From Tannerellaceae bacterium (GTDB lineage: Bacteria > Bacteroidota > Bacteroidia > Bacteroidales > Tannerellaceae), in assembly GCA_031259845.1 (NCBI GenBank), contig JAIRKZ010000004.1, forward strand, positions 1 to 57,867: 57,867 nucleotides of DNA. Reading direction: 5' to 3'. Position 1 is the stretch's first letter. Every line of letters starts with the position of its first letter. The notes beneath the pieces were generated by a model that saw only the letters and a list, made by a program, of their open reading frames with translations, was not told the origin of the DNA and ran no database searches. Made by a program: the position numbers and the translations under genes. Below, in pieces: positions 18,384 through 28,683 of this stretch.

Positions 18384-21300
18384 CTATTTGTATTCTTTCC
18401 AGCTTTTTATTTGCAAATCGTCAATGCTTAACGTACAGAAAGCCGTAATAAAGGCGTCGGCCAGCCGGGCGTTGGTAAGTAATGGAATGTTCAAATCAAT
18501 AGAGGCGCGGCGGATTTTATATCCGTTGTCTAATTCTCCGGCAGACAAATCGCGCGGGATATTTACCACCATATCTATCTTCTTTTCGTGGAGTAATGTG
18601 AGGGCTTGCGGTTCGCCCTGTTCGCTCGGCCAATATACATGCGTACAGTTTATGTCGTTTTCTTTTAAAAACCGGAAGGTTCCGCCTGTGGCAAATAAGC
18701 TATACCCTTTCTTTTCCAGGAGGCGGGCGGCGTCGAGCATATCGACCTTCTGCTTAGGCGTACCTGTGGACAGCAAGATGTTTTTTTCCGGTATCCGGTA
18801 TCCCACAGAAAGCATACTTTTCAGTATGGCCTCATACGTGTCGTCGGCAATACATCCTACTTCGCCGGTAGAGGCCATGTCAACCCCCAATACAGGGTCG
18901 GCTTTCTGAAGGCGGCTGAAGGAGAACTGCGAAGCCTTTATGCCTACGTAATCCAGGTCGAAGGCATTTTTGGTGGGTTTATGCGCCGGCAAGCCTAACA
19001 TGACACGGGTGGCCAATTCGATAAAATTAATCTTCAACACCTTACTTACAAAAGGAAAACTCCGCGAGGCCCGCAGGTTACACTCTATTACCTTAATTTC
19101 ATTTCCCCTGGCAAGGTACTGGATATTGAACGGGCCCGAAATATTCAGCTCTTTCGCTATCCGCCGGCTGATACGTTTGATTCGGCGCACCGTTTCAACA
19201 TAAAGCTTCTGGGCCGGGAATTGTATGGTGGCGTCGCCGCTATGAACGCCGGCAAATTCGATATGCTCGCTAATGGCATACATGATTATTTCACCCTTTT
19301 CGGCCACCGCATCTACTTCTACCTCTTTGGCATGTTCGATAAACCGGCTTACTACCACGGGATGTTTCTTACTGACGTTGACGGCTAATTTAAGGAAACG
19401 CTCCAATTCTTCCTGGTTTGAACAAACATTCATCGCCGCCCCGCTCAATACATAGCTCGGACGAACCAATACGGGGAAACCGACTTCTTCAACAAAGTTA
19501 TTGATATCTTCCAAATTGCTGAGTTCTTTCCAGCGTGGCTGGTCTACGCCGATACGGTCGAGCATTGCCGAGAATTTATGCCGGTCTTCCGCATTGTCAA
19601 TACTTTTAGCAGACGTTCCCAGGATATTGACATGCTGTTCGTCTAACCGCATCGCCAGGTTGTTAGGTATCTGCCCGCCTGTTGATACAATGATGCCGTA
19701 CGGATTCTCCAGTTCGTGAATATCCATCACCCGTTCAAAGGTAAGTTCGTCGAAGTAGAGGCGGTCGCACATGTCATAATCCGTCGATACCGTTTCCGGG
19801 TTGTAATTAATCATCACAGAACGCCATCCTTCCTTTCTTACCGTATTGAGCGCCTGAACGCCACACCAGTCAAATTCTACCGAACTCCCGATGCGATAGG
19901 CTCCCGAGCCTAATACTACAATTGATTTCTTATCGCCTAAATAATGAACATCATCCTCAATGCCGTTGTAAGTAAGATACAAATAGTTTGTCTGGGCAGG
20001 ATATTCGGCGGCTAATGTGTCTATTTGTTTTACTACCGGCTTTATTCCCCTGTGTTTCCTTTCCCGGCGTACCTGCATACTGGCTTTTTCCGAATCGGCC
20101 ATGCTTTCTTTAAGTATCGCCCGCGCTATTTGAAAGTCTGAGAATCCCTGTATTTTCGCTTCCCTGAGTAAGGGGTCCGGAATAGCGGGGATTTCATTAA
20201 GGCGTTCCAGTTGTCCGGCTGTCCGGATAATGCGGTACAGCTTCTGTAAAAACCATTTATCTATCTTCGTCAAATCATGAATCTGATCAATTGTATAGCC
20301 GGCGCGGAAGGCTTTGCTGATAACGAATATACGGTGGTCGGTAGGTTCGTTCAGGGCTTTGTCTATATCGGGCAATACCAGTTCTTTGTTCTCTACAAAC
20401 CCATGCATCCCCTGCCCTATCATACGGAGTCCTTTCTGGATTGCTTCTTCAAATGTCCGTCCGATAGCCATTACCTCGCCTACCGATTTCATGCTCGAAC
20501 CTAACTCGCGGGCCACTCCCTGGAATTTCGCTAAATCCCAACGCGGAATCTTACAAACTACATAATCCAAAGCCGGCTCAAAAAAGGCGCTTGTCGTCTT
20601 GGTTACCGAGTTTTTCAAGTCGAATAATCCATACCCCAAGCCTAATTTAGCGGCAACGAAAGCCAGCGGGTAACCTGTCGCTTTAGAGGCCAGCGCGGAA
20701 GAACGGCTCAGGCGGGCATTTACCTCAATCACGCGGTAATCTTCACTTTCCGGGTCTAACGCATATTGCACGTTACATTCACCTACAATCCCGATATGGC
20801 GTATGATATGAATGGCCAACTCGCGCAGTTTATGATATTCCGAATTAGTAAGCGTTTGCGACGGGGCTATTACAATACTTTCGCCCGTATGGATGCCTAA
20901 GGGGTCGAAGTTTTCCATATTACACACGGTCATACAGTTGTCAAAGCGATCGCGCACTACCTCGTATTCTACTTCTTTCCATCCTTTCAGGCTCTTCTCT
21001 ACTAATACTTGCGGAGAAAAGGAGAATGCTTTTTCGGCCAATACATTCAGTTCTTCTTCATTGTCGCAAAAGCCGGAGCCTAATCCTCCCAAGGCATAAG
21101 CGGCGCGGATAATCACCGGATAGCCTAAGGCTGTTGCTGCCCTGCGGGCGTCTTCTATATTGTTTACAGCCTCGCTCCTGATTGTTTTTACATTAATTTC
21201 ATCTAATTTACGGACAAACAATTCGCGGTCTTCCGTGTCCATAATAGCCTGCACGGGGGTTCCCAGCACCTTTACATTATACTTTTCCAATACGCCGCTT

Positions 21301-22775
21301 TGGTATAAGGCAACGCCGCAGTTTAACGCCGTTTGTCCGCCAAAGGCTAAAAGAATACCTTCGGGGCGTTCTTTCTCAATTACTTTCTCTACAAAGAACG
21401 GCGTAATGGGAAGGAAATAAACGGTATCCGCTACGCCGTCAGACGTTTGTACGGTTGCAATATTAGGATTTATCAATACGGTTTCAATGCCTTCTTCCTT
21501 TATCGCTTTAAGCGCTTGCGAACCGGAATAATCAAACTCTCCCGCTTCTCCAATCTTTAAAGCTCCCGAACCTAAAATGAGGACTTTCTTTAGTGGTGCG
21601 TTGTACGTTGCAGGTTGCAAGTCTGTTTCTTTTCCTATCGCCAGTTGCCCGCTTTCCATTGATTCAACGAATAAATCGAATATAAACTCCGTATCGGTAG
21701 GCCCGCTATTGGCTTCGGGATGGAATTGTGTAGAGAAAAAAGGTTTTGTTTTATGTTTTATACCTTCATTGGTTCCATCGTTCATATTGATGAAGAGAGG
21801 TTCCCATTCGTCGCCCAATGTATTATTGTCTACTGCATAGCCATGATTCTGCGAGGTGATAAAGCACCTTTGCGTACCCTCCATTCTTACCGGCTGGTTA
21901 TGGCTTCGATGGCCGTATTTCAGTTTATAAATGGAAGCGCCTCCGGCTTTGCCCAGCAATTGGTTTCCCATGCAGATACCGCACACCGGCTTATCGCCCG
22001 ATAAGGCTTTCCGTATATTCCTGACGGCGGCATCACAGGTATCCGGGTCGCCGGGGCCGTTACTGATAAACAATCCGTCGTAATCCATACCGTTAAAATC
22101 GTAGTCCCAGGGAACCCGGATCACCGTTACATTCCTCTTCAGCAGGCAACGGATAATATTGTGTTTCACGCCACAGTCTACAAGCACCACTTTCTTTTTG
22201 CCTTCTCCCTGGCCGTAGGTAATTATTTCTTTGGTAGAAACCCTGTCTACATAATTGACGTTTTCATAATCTACGGCAGCAAGTTGTGAATTAGCCGCTT
22301 CCTTTATTTCTTCATCGCTCATGGCCGGGTATTCATCGCCGATAAGAACGGCGCCCGTCATGATTCCCCGTTCGCGCAATAGCTTTGTCAGGCTCCGGGT
22401 ATCAATACCGTAAATACCGGGTATCTGTTCCCTTTTCAACCAATCGCCCAGACTCTCTTTTGCATTCCAGTGGCTGTATTCATGGCTGTAATCGCTCACA
22501 ATAATAGCATCGGCATAAATACGGTCGCTTTCCATAAAGGTTGCCAAGCCGTTTGGCTCGAAAGTAAATGGAGGGACGCCATAATTTCCAATCAACGGAT
22601 AGGTAAGAACCATCAATTGGCCTGCGTACGAAGGGTCTGTCAAACTTTCAGGATAACCTGTCATGGCTGTATTGAATACTACTTCACCGGCAACGGGCTT
22701 TTCATATCCAAAAGATTTACCACGAAAAACGCTGCCATCGTCTAAAACTAAAATCGCTGCTCTTTCTGTATACAT
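18384..22775 (-). CDS. carAB: Fused carbamoyl-phosphate synthase (glutaminase + synthetase subunits)
   Basis: 1463 residues in one uninterrupted frame. Residues 1-370 are CarA: N-terminal domain (VFNTAMTGYPESLTDPSY) and class I glutaminase with nucleophile Cys268 in CGICMGNQ and His352/Glu354 in FHPEAN. A linker of about 25 residues leads to CarB from about 396 (KKVLILGSGALKIGEAGEF), with both ATP-grasp halves (second at VVLGSGAYRIGSSVEFDWC) and a C-terminal MGS-like regulatory domain (LFATGGTFRFLKE). No Met codon stands at the CarB start; that position is CTA. So this is a real fusion rather than overlapping genes. It makes carbamoyl phosphate for pyrimidines and arginine. Bacterial CarA and CarB are normally separate; fused order A-B is known from eukaryotic enzymes. 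It is 12 bp after purF. Confidence 0.95.
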   Translation of the reverse strand: MYTERAAILVLDDGSVFRGKSFGYEKPVAGEVVFNTAMTGYPESLTDPSYAGQLMVLTYPLIGNYGVPPFTFEPNGLATFMESDRIYADAIIVSDYSHEYSHWNAKESLGDWLKREQIPGIYGIDTRSLTKLLRERGIMTGAVLIGDEYPAMSDEEIKEAANSQLAAVDYENVNYVDRVSTKEIITYGQGEGKKKVVLVDCGVKHNIIRCLLKRNVTVIRVPWDYDFNGMDYDGLFISNGPGDPDTCDAAVRNIRKALSGDKPVCGICMGNQLLGKAGGASIYKLKYGHRSHNQPVRMEGTQRCFITSQNHGYAVDNNTLGDEWEPLFINMNDGTNEGIKHKTKPFFSTQFHPEANSGPTDTEFIFDLFVESMESGQLAIGKETDLQPATYNAPLKKVLILGSGALKIGEAGEFDYSGSQALKAIKEEGIETVLINPNIATVQTSDGVADTVYFLPITPFFVEKVIEKERPEGILLAFGGQTALNCGVALYQSGVLEKYNVKVLGTPVQAIMDTEDRELFVRKLDEINVKTIRSEAVNNIEDARRAATALGYPVIIRAAYALGGLGSGFCDNEEELNVLAEKAFSFSPQVLVEKSLKGWKEVEYEVVRDRFDNCMTVCNMENFDPLGIHTGESIVIAPSQTLTNSEYHKLRELAIHIIRHIGIVGECNVQYALDPESEDYRVIEVNARLSRSSALASKATGYPLAFVAAKLGLGYGLFDLKNSVTKTTSAFFEPALDYVVCKIPRWDLAKFQGVARELGSSMKSVGEVMAIGRTFEEAIQKGLRMIGQGMHGFVENKELVLPDIDKALNEPTDHRIFVISKAFRAGYTIDQIHDLTKIDKWFLQKLYRIIRTAGQLERLNEIPAIPDPLLREAKIQGFSDFQIARAILKESMADSEKASMQVRRERKHRGIKPVVKQIDTLAAEYPAQTNYLYLTYNGIEDDVHYLGDKKSIVVLGSGAYRIGSSVEFDWCGVQALNTVRKEGWRSVMINYNPETVSTDYDMCDRLYFDELTFERVMDIHELENPYGIIVSTGGQIPNNLAMRLDEQHVNILGTSAKSIDNAEDRHKFSAMLDRIGVDQPRWKELSNLEDINNFVEEVGFPVLVRPSYVLSGAAMNVCSNQEELERFLKLAVNVSKKHPVVVSRFIEHAKEVEVDAVAEKGEIIMYAISEHIEFAGVHSGDATIQFPAQKLYVETVRRIKRISRRIAKELNISGPFNIQYLARGNEIKVIECNLRASRSFPFVSKVLKINFIELATRVMLGLPAHKPTKNAFDLDYVGIKASQFSFSRLQKADPVLGVDMASTGEVGCIADDTYEAILKSMLSVGYRIPEKNILLSTGTPKQKVDMLDAARLLEKKGYSLFATGGTFRFLKENDINCTHVYWPSEQGEPQALTLLHEKKIDMVVNIPRDLSAGELDNGYKIRRASIDLNIPLLTNARLADAFITAFCTLSIDDLQIKSWKEYK

Positions 22776-22787
22776 TATATAATATGC

Positions 22788-24692
22788 TTAAATAGGTAAC
22801 TGGATATTTTTAGTAAGATAATCTTCTTCCATAAAATGGATGAAGGCATTGTTTACCATCCGCACGCCGCCGGGAGTAGGGTAATCGCCAGAGAAATACC
22901 AGTCGCCCGAATGATTAGGACAAGAGGCGTGTAAACCCTCAAGCGTCTGGAACACGATTTCTACCTTCGCTTTGGTTCCTTTGGGTATTAATAATTCAAC
23001 CATTTTAGCAGCTATTTCTTCATCAGTAAACGGCGCATATATTTCTTTTACGCAGTTTACAAGTGTATCATCCGGTTTGTCTTGTTGCTCTTTTGCTTTC
23101 TTATAGACAGTTTGTATGAGCGACACCAGTTCTCTCTCTTCCAATAAAGCCACCGCCGCCCTAAAGGCAATAAACTCATTCATTCTTGACATATCTATGC
23201 CATAACAATCCGGGTATCTTATCTGCGGAGAAGAAGAAACAATCACAATCTTTTTAGGGCCCAAACGGTCCAGAATGCCGATAATACTTTGCTTCAGCGT
23301 CGTCCCCCTTACAATACTGTCGTCTATCACCACCAGGTTGTCTACTCCCGGACGGATGCTTCCGTAGGTAATATCATATACGTGTGCCGCCAGGTCATTA
23401 CGGCTGTTTCCTTCGGCAATGAAGGTGCGCAGTTTTATATCTTTTATAGCAACCTTTTCGGTACGAACCCGCATGGATAAAATCTGTTCCAACTCTTCTT
23501 CGCTCATCCACGAGTTTCGTCCGGCTATCCATTCTTTCTTTTTCCTGTTCAGATATTCATTCAGGCCCTCCTGCAAACCAAAATAAGCTACTTCGGCCGT
23601 ATTGGGTATGAATGAAAAAACCGTATGGTTCGTATCATAATCCACTGCCTTTAAAACAGGGTACACCAGGTTCATCCCCAAATGCTTCCTTTCTCCATAA
23701 ATATCCACGTCGCTACCGCGTGAGAAGTATATCCGTTCAAAGGAACAGGCGCTTAACTTTTTCGGTTCAATAACCTGGGAAGTCCGGATTTGTCCGGATT
23801 TACTTACGATAACTGCCTCTCCCCTGTTCAGTTCCCTTACTTTGTCGACAGACACATTCATCGCGGTTTGTATTACCGGGCGTTCGGAAGCAACTATCAC
23901 TATCTCGTCGTCTTGATAATAAAATGCCGGACGAATCCCCCAAGGGTCGCGCACGGCAAATGATTCGCCGCTGCCTGTAAGCCCGCAAATAACAAAACCG
24001 CCGTCCCAAAGAGGGGCGCAGCGTTTCAATACATTCGATATATCTACCCGGTCTTCAATAGCATGCGTAATATCCATTCCCTGCAAGCCTTCTTTTTCGC
24101 ACTGTTGATACAGGCGTTCTACCTCCCGGTCTAAGCGGTGGCCCATTTGTTCCAGTATAATATAAGCGTCGGCATATAACCGGGGATGTTGCCCGATAGA
24201 TGTTATCTCCCTGAAAATCTCATCCACATTCGTAAAATTGAAATTCCCGCAAACAGCTAAATTCTTTGCGCGCCAGTTATTACGGCGAAGAAACGGGTGG
24301 ATAAAAGAAATACCGGACTTGCCGGTAGTACTGTAACGCAAATGGCCCATGTAAAGTTCGCCTGCGAATGGTAATTGAGCTTTTGCAAAAAGGGGGTCGG
24401 CAAGCTTTTCTTTGGGAATATCTTTAAAATGCCTGTATACCGAAGCGAAGATATCTGTTATAGCCCCGGTTCCGATGGCTCTCTCCCTGAACATGTATTC
24501 TTCCCCAGCCTTTGCCTGTAATTTTACACAAGCTAAACCTGCGCCTTCCTGTCCCCGGTTATGTTGTTTTTCCATTAACAGATAGAGCTTGTTTAAGCCA
24601 TACATCCAACTTCCATACTTTTGATGATAATACTCCAAAGGTTTCAATAATCGAACCATGGCAACTCCGCACTCATGCTTTAGCTCTTCCAT
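22788..24692 (-). CDS. purF: Amidophosphoribosyltransferase (PurF-type)
   Basis: 634 residues. A class II glutamine amidotransferase domain begins HECGVAM; Cys8 would become the N-terminal nucleophile after removal of a 7-residue propeptide. KQHNRGQEGAGLA and MGHLRYSTTGKSG follow. A phosphoribosyltransferase domain carries the PRPP loop VVIDDSIVRGTT at about 452-463. It is longer than the roughly 500 residues of the best-known PurF, as is usual for the Bacteroidales form, so a related amidotransferase role is not excluded. It precedes carAB by 12 bp, linking purine and pyrimidine entry steps in one transcript. Confidence 0.88.
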   Translation of the reverse strand: MEELKHECGVAMVRLLKPLEYYHQKYGSWMYGLNKLYLLMEKQHNRGQEGAGLACVKLQAKAGEEYMFRERAIGTGAITDIFASVYRHFKDIPKEKLADPLFAKAQLPFAGELYMGHLRYSTTGKSGISFIHPFLRRNNWRAKNLAVCGNFNFTNVDEIFREITSIGQHPRLYADAYIILEQMGHRLDREVERLYQQCEKEGLQGMDITHAIEDRVDISNVLKRCAPLWDGGFVICGLTGSGESFAVRDPWGIRPAFYYQDDEIVIVASERPVIQTAMNVSVDKVRELNRGEAVIVSKSGQIRTSQVIEPKKLSACSFERIYFSRGSDVDIYGERKHLGMNLVYPVLKAVDYDTNHTVFSFIPNTAEVAYFGLQEGLNEYLNRKKKEWIAGRNSWMSEEELEQILSMRVRTEKVAIKDIKLRTFIAEGNSRNDLAAHVYDITYGSIRPGVDNLVVIDDSIVRGTTLKQSIIGILDRLGPKKIVIVSSSPQIRYPDCYGIDMSRMNEFIAFRAAVALLEERELVSLIQTVYKKAKEQQDKPDDTLVNCVKEIYAPFTDEEIAAKMVELLIPKGTKAKVEIVFQTLEGLHASCPNHSGDWYFSGDYPTPGGVRMVNNAFIHFMEEDYLTKNIQLPI

Positions 24693-24714
24693 TTAAATGT
24701 ATTTAAAAATCGCA

Positions 24715-24722
24715 CAAAGATA
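24715..24722 (-). promoter_or_regulatory. -7 box of purF-carAB
   Basis: TATCTTTG on the minus strand, 22 bases before the purF ATG. The leader is short and leaves no room for a riboswitch. Confidence 0.5.
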
Positions 24723-24793
24723 CATAATAATATAATTTTATCACTACTGACCGGAAAAAATACCTTTTTTTGTATCGCAGCAGGATGCAGGGG

Positions 24794-25567
24794 CTATTCT
24801 ATCTTCTGCCTGATTTCTGATAAATACTTTTTCATCGCATCCGTATCTTTGTTTTCTATAATGGTCAGAAGTTTGGATAATTGTTCCTGTATTCGTTCTA
24901 TCTGCTTGGGCGAACGTGGATTAAATAATATTTCAGTTAATAAATAATCATCTTCCGACATCAATCCGCGGGCTATTTTCATGTGTTTTTTAAACGTTGT
25001 CCCAGGAGCGTCCTGATGCTTCATGGTGGCGGCAAACACTAAAGTGGATGCAAAGGGGATTCCGAGCGAATAGGCCACTACGCGGTCGTGTTCTTCAAAA
25101 GTGTATTCGAATATATTTAATTTCAGCCGGGAGTATAAATCTTTGAAAAATATTTTTCCTAAATGGTCTCCCTCTGAAATTATGATGGTATTTTCTTTTT
25201 CCAGATTCCCTAAATTGGCAAAAGTAGGGCCAAACATAGGGTGCGTAGAAACATACGGAAAGCCGCAGGCAGTGTAAAATCCGGCTAAATTTGTCTTTAC
25301 CGAAGCTATATCCGCTATAATACAATAGGGTTTCAGATAAGGCAGAATCGCTTTGAAGGCATCTATCGTTTTATTCAATGTAACGCAATTGATTACTAAT
25401 TCGGGGGCGAAAGTGGCTATTTCACCGGGTTCTTTCATTCGAAGTGCATTGTATATAAACCGCATGCGTTGCGGGTCGCTTTCCAATACGGCTACTTCAT
25501 GGTCGAAACTCAACAGGTCGGTAAAGAAAGAACCCATCTTCCCTGCTCCAAGTATTGCTATTTTCAT
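24794..25567 (-). CDS. tyrA: Prephenate dehydrogenase
   Basis: 257 residues. An N-terminal Rossmann fold (GAGKMGSF, 7-14) for NAD(P) is followed by the helical dimerisation part. THPMFGP (108-114) holds the conserved His of the family. It oxidatively decarboxylates prephenate to 4-hydroxyphenylpyruvate for tyrosine. No ACT domain is fused, so end-product control is likely at the level of the operon attenuator. It is the last gene of pheA-aminotransferase-aroF/CM-tyrA, 9 bp after its neighbour. Confidence 0.92.
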   Translation of the reverse strand: MKIAILGAGKMGSFFTDLLSFDHEVAVLESDPQRMRFIYNALRMKEPGEIATFAPELVINCVTLNKTIDAFKAILPYLKPYCIIADIASVKTNLAGFYTACGFPYVSTHPMFGPTFANLGNLEKENTIIISEGDHLGKIFFKDLYSRLKLNIFEYTFEEHDRVVAYSLGIPFASTLVFAATMKHQDAPGTTFKKHMKIARGLMSEDDYLLTEILFNPRSPKQIERIQEQLSKLLTIIENKDTDAMKKYLSEIRQKIE

Positions 25568-25576
25568 CTTTACTGA

Positions 25577-26644
25577 TTAATTTGTCATTATCTCCATCTG
25601 CTGGCGTACTGATTCTTCGTGTATCTCTCTTAATACCTCCTTTACAAATTCGGGGCTTAAATCCATCGATTCCCCCATATTAGAACGGTTTTCAAGGATT
25701 TCGTTATAGCGGGGCGATTGCAAGACAGGCATGTTATGTTCTTTTTTATAAATCCCTATTTCGCGCGAAATACGCATCCGCTTGGATAATAATTCCAATA
25801 ATTGTTCATCTATCTGGTCTATCTGGCGGCGTAATTCGGAAAGGTTTTCGGTTGTTTGCGTTACATCGCGTATCACTAAGAGATTCAATACATAATCAAG
25901 CACATCGGGCGTAATTTGTTGTTCCGAATCACTCAATGCGGCATCCGGATTACAGTGTGATTCAATAATTAAACCATCGAAACTCAAATCCATCGCCTGC
26001 TGGGAAAGAGGAGCTATCAATTCACGTTTCCCGCCAATATGGCTGGGATCGCAGAAAATAGGTAATTGAGGCAGACGCCTGCGTAATTCAATAGGAATAT
26101 GCCAAAGCGGAAGGTTACGGTAGATTTTCTTATCATACGAACTAAATCCCCGGTGTATGGCTCCGATACGTTGGATACCGGCCCCATAAATGCGTTCGAT
26201 GGCCCCAATCCAGAGTTCGAGATCGGGATTAACCGGGTTTTTTATTAATACGGGGATATCCACTCCTTTCAGGGCATCCGCTATTTCCTGTACGGCAAAA
26301 GGATTAACCGTAGTACGGGCGCCTATCCAAAGGATATCAATCCCGGCTTTTAACGCTTCAAATACATGGTCGCGGGTAGCAACTTCGGTGGCCACATACA
26401 TGCCTGTTTCTTCTTTTACGCGTTTCAGCCATTTCAAACCGATAACCCCAACACCCTCGAAACCTCCGGGCTTAGTCCGCGGCTTCCAGATACCCGCCCG
26501 GAATATCTTTATATCTTTACTTGCTATACTGCGGGCGGCAGCCATAACTTGTTCTTCCGACTCGGCGCTGCATGGCCCTGCTATTACAACAGGCCGTTTG
26601 GGGTCTACGCCGGGCAATACAATTGATTTTAATTCCATCTTCAT
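25577..26644 (-). CDS. Bifunctional DAHP synthase / chorismate mutase
   Basis: 355 residues. Residues 1-260 are the DAHP synthase type I barrel (VIAGPCSAES, KPRTKPGGFEGVG, WIGARTTVNPFAVQEIADAL, IFCDPSHIGGKRE, IIESHCNPD). Residues about 268-355 are a chorismate mutase type II helix bundle (LRRQIDQIDEQLLELLSKRM, IYKKEHNMPVLQSPRYNEIL). The fusion puts the first step of the shikimate route and the branch point to Phe/Tyr on one chain, as in other Bacteroidetes. There is no separate regulatory domain; in such fusions the mutase domain often mediates inhibition by prephenate. Confidence 0.94.
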   Translation of the reverse strand: MKMELKSIVLPGVDPKRPVVIAGPCSAESEEQVMAAARSIASKDIKIFRAGIWKPRTKPGGFEGVGVIGLKWLKRVKEETGMYVATEVATRDHVFEALKAGIDILWIGARTTVNPFAVQEIADALKGVDIPVLIKNPVNPDLELWIGAIERIYGAGIQRIGAIHRGFSSYDKKIYRNLPLWHIPIELRRRLPQLPIFCDPSHIGGKRELIAPLSQQAMDLSFDGLIIESHCNPDAALSDSEQQITPDVLDYVLNLLVIRDVTQTTENLSELRRQIDQIDEQLLELLSKRMRISREIGIYKKEHNMPVLQSPRYNEILENRSNMGESMDLSPEFVKEVLREIHEESVRQQMEIMTN

Positions 26645-26660
26645 CTATTGTTCTTATCGT

Positions 26661-27839
26661 TTATAATCTTTTTATTCTTTGTAAGGCTTCTCTTAATGTT
26701 TCTTCCTTGCAACACAAAGAGATACGTATATATCTATCCCCCCGGCTTCCGAATATAAAGCCGGGCGTAAGGAACACATTCGCCTCATATAATAGTTTAT
26801 CGGCCAATGCTTCACTGTTTTTAATACCCGAAGGAATTTTCCCCCATAAAAACATACCCGCCTGGTTATCGTCATACGTACAACCGAGCGCCCTCATGAT
26901 TTCTCCGGCAAGCCCTCTTCTGCTACGGTAAACCTTATTCATCCCGGTATACCATTCTTTGGGCGCTTTTAAGGCTTCAATAGCTGCATATTGCATCGGT
27001 TTAAACTGTCCGGAATCAATATTGCTCTTCACTTTGAGCACCCATTGTACAAACTGTGCATTCGAAGCCAGCATCGCCATACGCCATCCGGGCATATTAT
27101 GCGATTTACTCATCGAGTTTAATTCAATGCAACAATCTTTTGCCCCGGGAATGCTCAAGATGCTTAACGGTTTGTCGTTCAGGATAAAGCTATAAGGATT
27201 ATCATTCACTATTACAATATTATGCCTGCGTCCGAAGCTTACTGTTTTTTCAAAAAGTTCCCTGCTGGCTTTGGCGCCGGTGGGCATGTTGGGATAATTT
27301 ATCCACATTAGTTTTACCCCCGACAAATCTTTTTCTTCCAAAGCATCAAAATCGGGATACCAGTCAAGTTCTTCACTTAAATCATAAGATATGATACGGG
27401 CTTCCACCAAATTACTGACAGAAGTATAGGTAGGATAACCGGGATTGGGCGCTAATACGCCATCTCCGGGATTAAGAAAAGCCAGCGAAATATGCAAGAT
27501 GCCTTCTTTCGAACCAATTAACGGCTGTATTTCCGTGGCGGGATTGAGCGCTACGTTATACCAGGCTTTATACCAGTCGGAAAACGCTTTACGAAGTTCG
27601 GGGATTCCAATATAAGGCTGATAACCATGTTCATCGGCATTCAATGCATGCGTACGCAAGGCTTGAACCGTTTGCTCGGAGGGAGGAAGGTCAGGGCTTC
27701 CCACACCCAGATTAATCACATTTTTTCCGGCAGCATTCATTTCAGCCACTTCTTTCAGTTTCCTGGAAAAATAATATTCACTTACACTATTCACCCGTTT
27801 TGCCGGTACGGCATTAAACGCTTTGTTTTCCTTCTGCAT
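26661..27839 (-). CDS. Class I/II PLP aminotransferase (aromatic/aspartate type)
   Basis: 392 residues. The fold-type I PLP enzyme shows NPGYPTYTS, NYPNMPTGA, the ND.PYS block and the Schiff-base lysine near 245 in NSMSKSHNMPGWR. Its place between the prephenate dehydratase gene and the DAHP synthase/mutase gene argues that it transaminates phenylpyruvate and 4-hydroxyphenylpyruvate. An aspartate or LL-diaminopimelate-like specificity is the alternative from sequence alone. It overlaps pheA by 26 bp. Confidence 0.88.
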   Translation of the reverse strand: MQKENKAFNAVPAKRVNSVSEYYFSRKLKEVAEMNAAGKNVINLGVGSPDLPPSEQTVQALRTHALNADEHGYQPYIGIPELRKAFSDWYKAWYNVALNPATEIQPLIGSKEGILHISLAFLNPGDGVLAPNPGYPTYTSVSNLVEARIISYDLSEELDWYPDFDALEEKDLSGVKLMWINYPNMPTGAKASRELFEKTVSFGRRHNIVIVNDNPYSFILNDKPLSILSIPGAKDCCIELNSMSKSHNMPGWRMAMLASNAQFVQWVLKVKSNIDSGQFKPMQYAAIEALKAPKEWYTGMNKVYRSRRGLAGEIMRALGCTYDDNQAGMFLWGKIPSGIKNSEALADKLLYEANVFLTPGFIFGSRGDRYIRISLCCKEETLREALQRIKRL

Positions 27840-28659
27840 ATTCTCCTAATATTGTAAAGTCTTTTGTTAATGGAATAACTGCATCTAAAGCCTGTTTATA
27901 ACGCATATAATCATTGAAAGTAAGATCGGTGTAAAATAAGTATTGCCACTCGCGGCCAACGATTGGGAGTGATTGTATCTTGCTGAGATTCATATCATAA
28001 AAAGAGAGTATGGACAGCACTTGCGATAAACTGCCCACGGAATGTGGAAGAGCAAAAACAAGCGAGGCTTTATTTTTTTCCGTTCCTCTCATAATCTCAT
28101 CCGCCGTCCACTTATCTGCAATAGCAAGGAAACGGGTGAAATTGCGTTTATTGGTTTCAATCCCTTCGGCGAGCGTTTCCAAACCGTAAAATTCAGCTGC
28201 TTGCCGGCTGCAAATGGCCGCATGCCCCTTCAGTTTATTTTCGGCAATCCATTGGGCGCTTGCCGCAGTATCTTCTTTTTCCACAATCTTTATTTTAGGC
28301 AATGTATCCAGAAAATCCATACATTGCATCAAGGCTATCGGATGAGAATCTACTTCGGTTATTTCATGAATAGATGTTCCCGGAAGCGCTGCCAATGAAT
28401 GGGATATCCGCAGTTTATACTCGCCGACTGTACGGAAACCGCTCTGGCGAATTAATTCGTGGTTTTGTAACAGGCTGCCGGCTATGGTATTTTCAATTGC
28501 CATTAACCCTGCGATGGAAGGGTCTTTTTTAATTTCAGCTATTACATCCTTAAACGTCTCACATGCTACAATTTCAATCTCTTCTCCTTCGTAATACTTA
28601 TGGGCGGCTATATCGTGGTATGAACCCGCTATCCCCTGAATCGCAACTTTTTTTTTCAT
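27814..28659 (-). CDS. pheA: Prephenate dehydratase
   Basis: 281 residues, monofunctional. The dehydratase domain includes GSYHDIAA, AIENTIAGS and the catalytic TRF motif (175-177, in NFTRFLAI). A C-terminal ACT domain (about 195-275) would sense phenylalanine, although the classical ESRP element reads QSLP here. The product is phenylpyruvate. It is the first structural gene of the aromatic operon and directly follows the Phe/Tyr leader attenuator at 28684-28843. Confidence 0.95.
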   Translation of the reverse strand: MKKKVAIQGIAGSYHDIAAHKYYEGEEIEIVACETFKDVIAEIKKDPSIAGLMAIENTIAGSLLQNHELIRQSGFRTVGEYKLRISHSLAALPGTSIHEITEVDSHPIALMQCMDFLDTLPKIKIVEKEDTAASAQWIAENKLKGHAAICSRQAAEFYGLETLAEGIETNKRNFTRFLAIADKWTADEIMRGTEKNKASLVFALPHSVGSLSQVLSILSFYDMNLSKIQSLPIVGREWQYLFYTDLTFNDYMRYKQALDAVIPLTKDFTILGEYAEGKQSV

Positions 28660-28683
28660 CGTTCTTTCTTAAAGATTTATACA

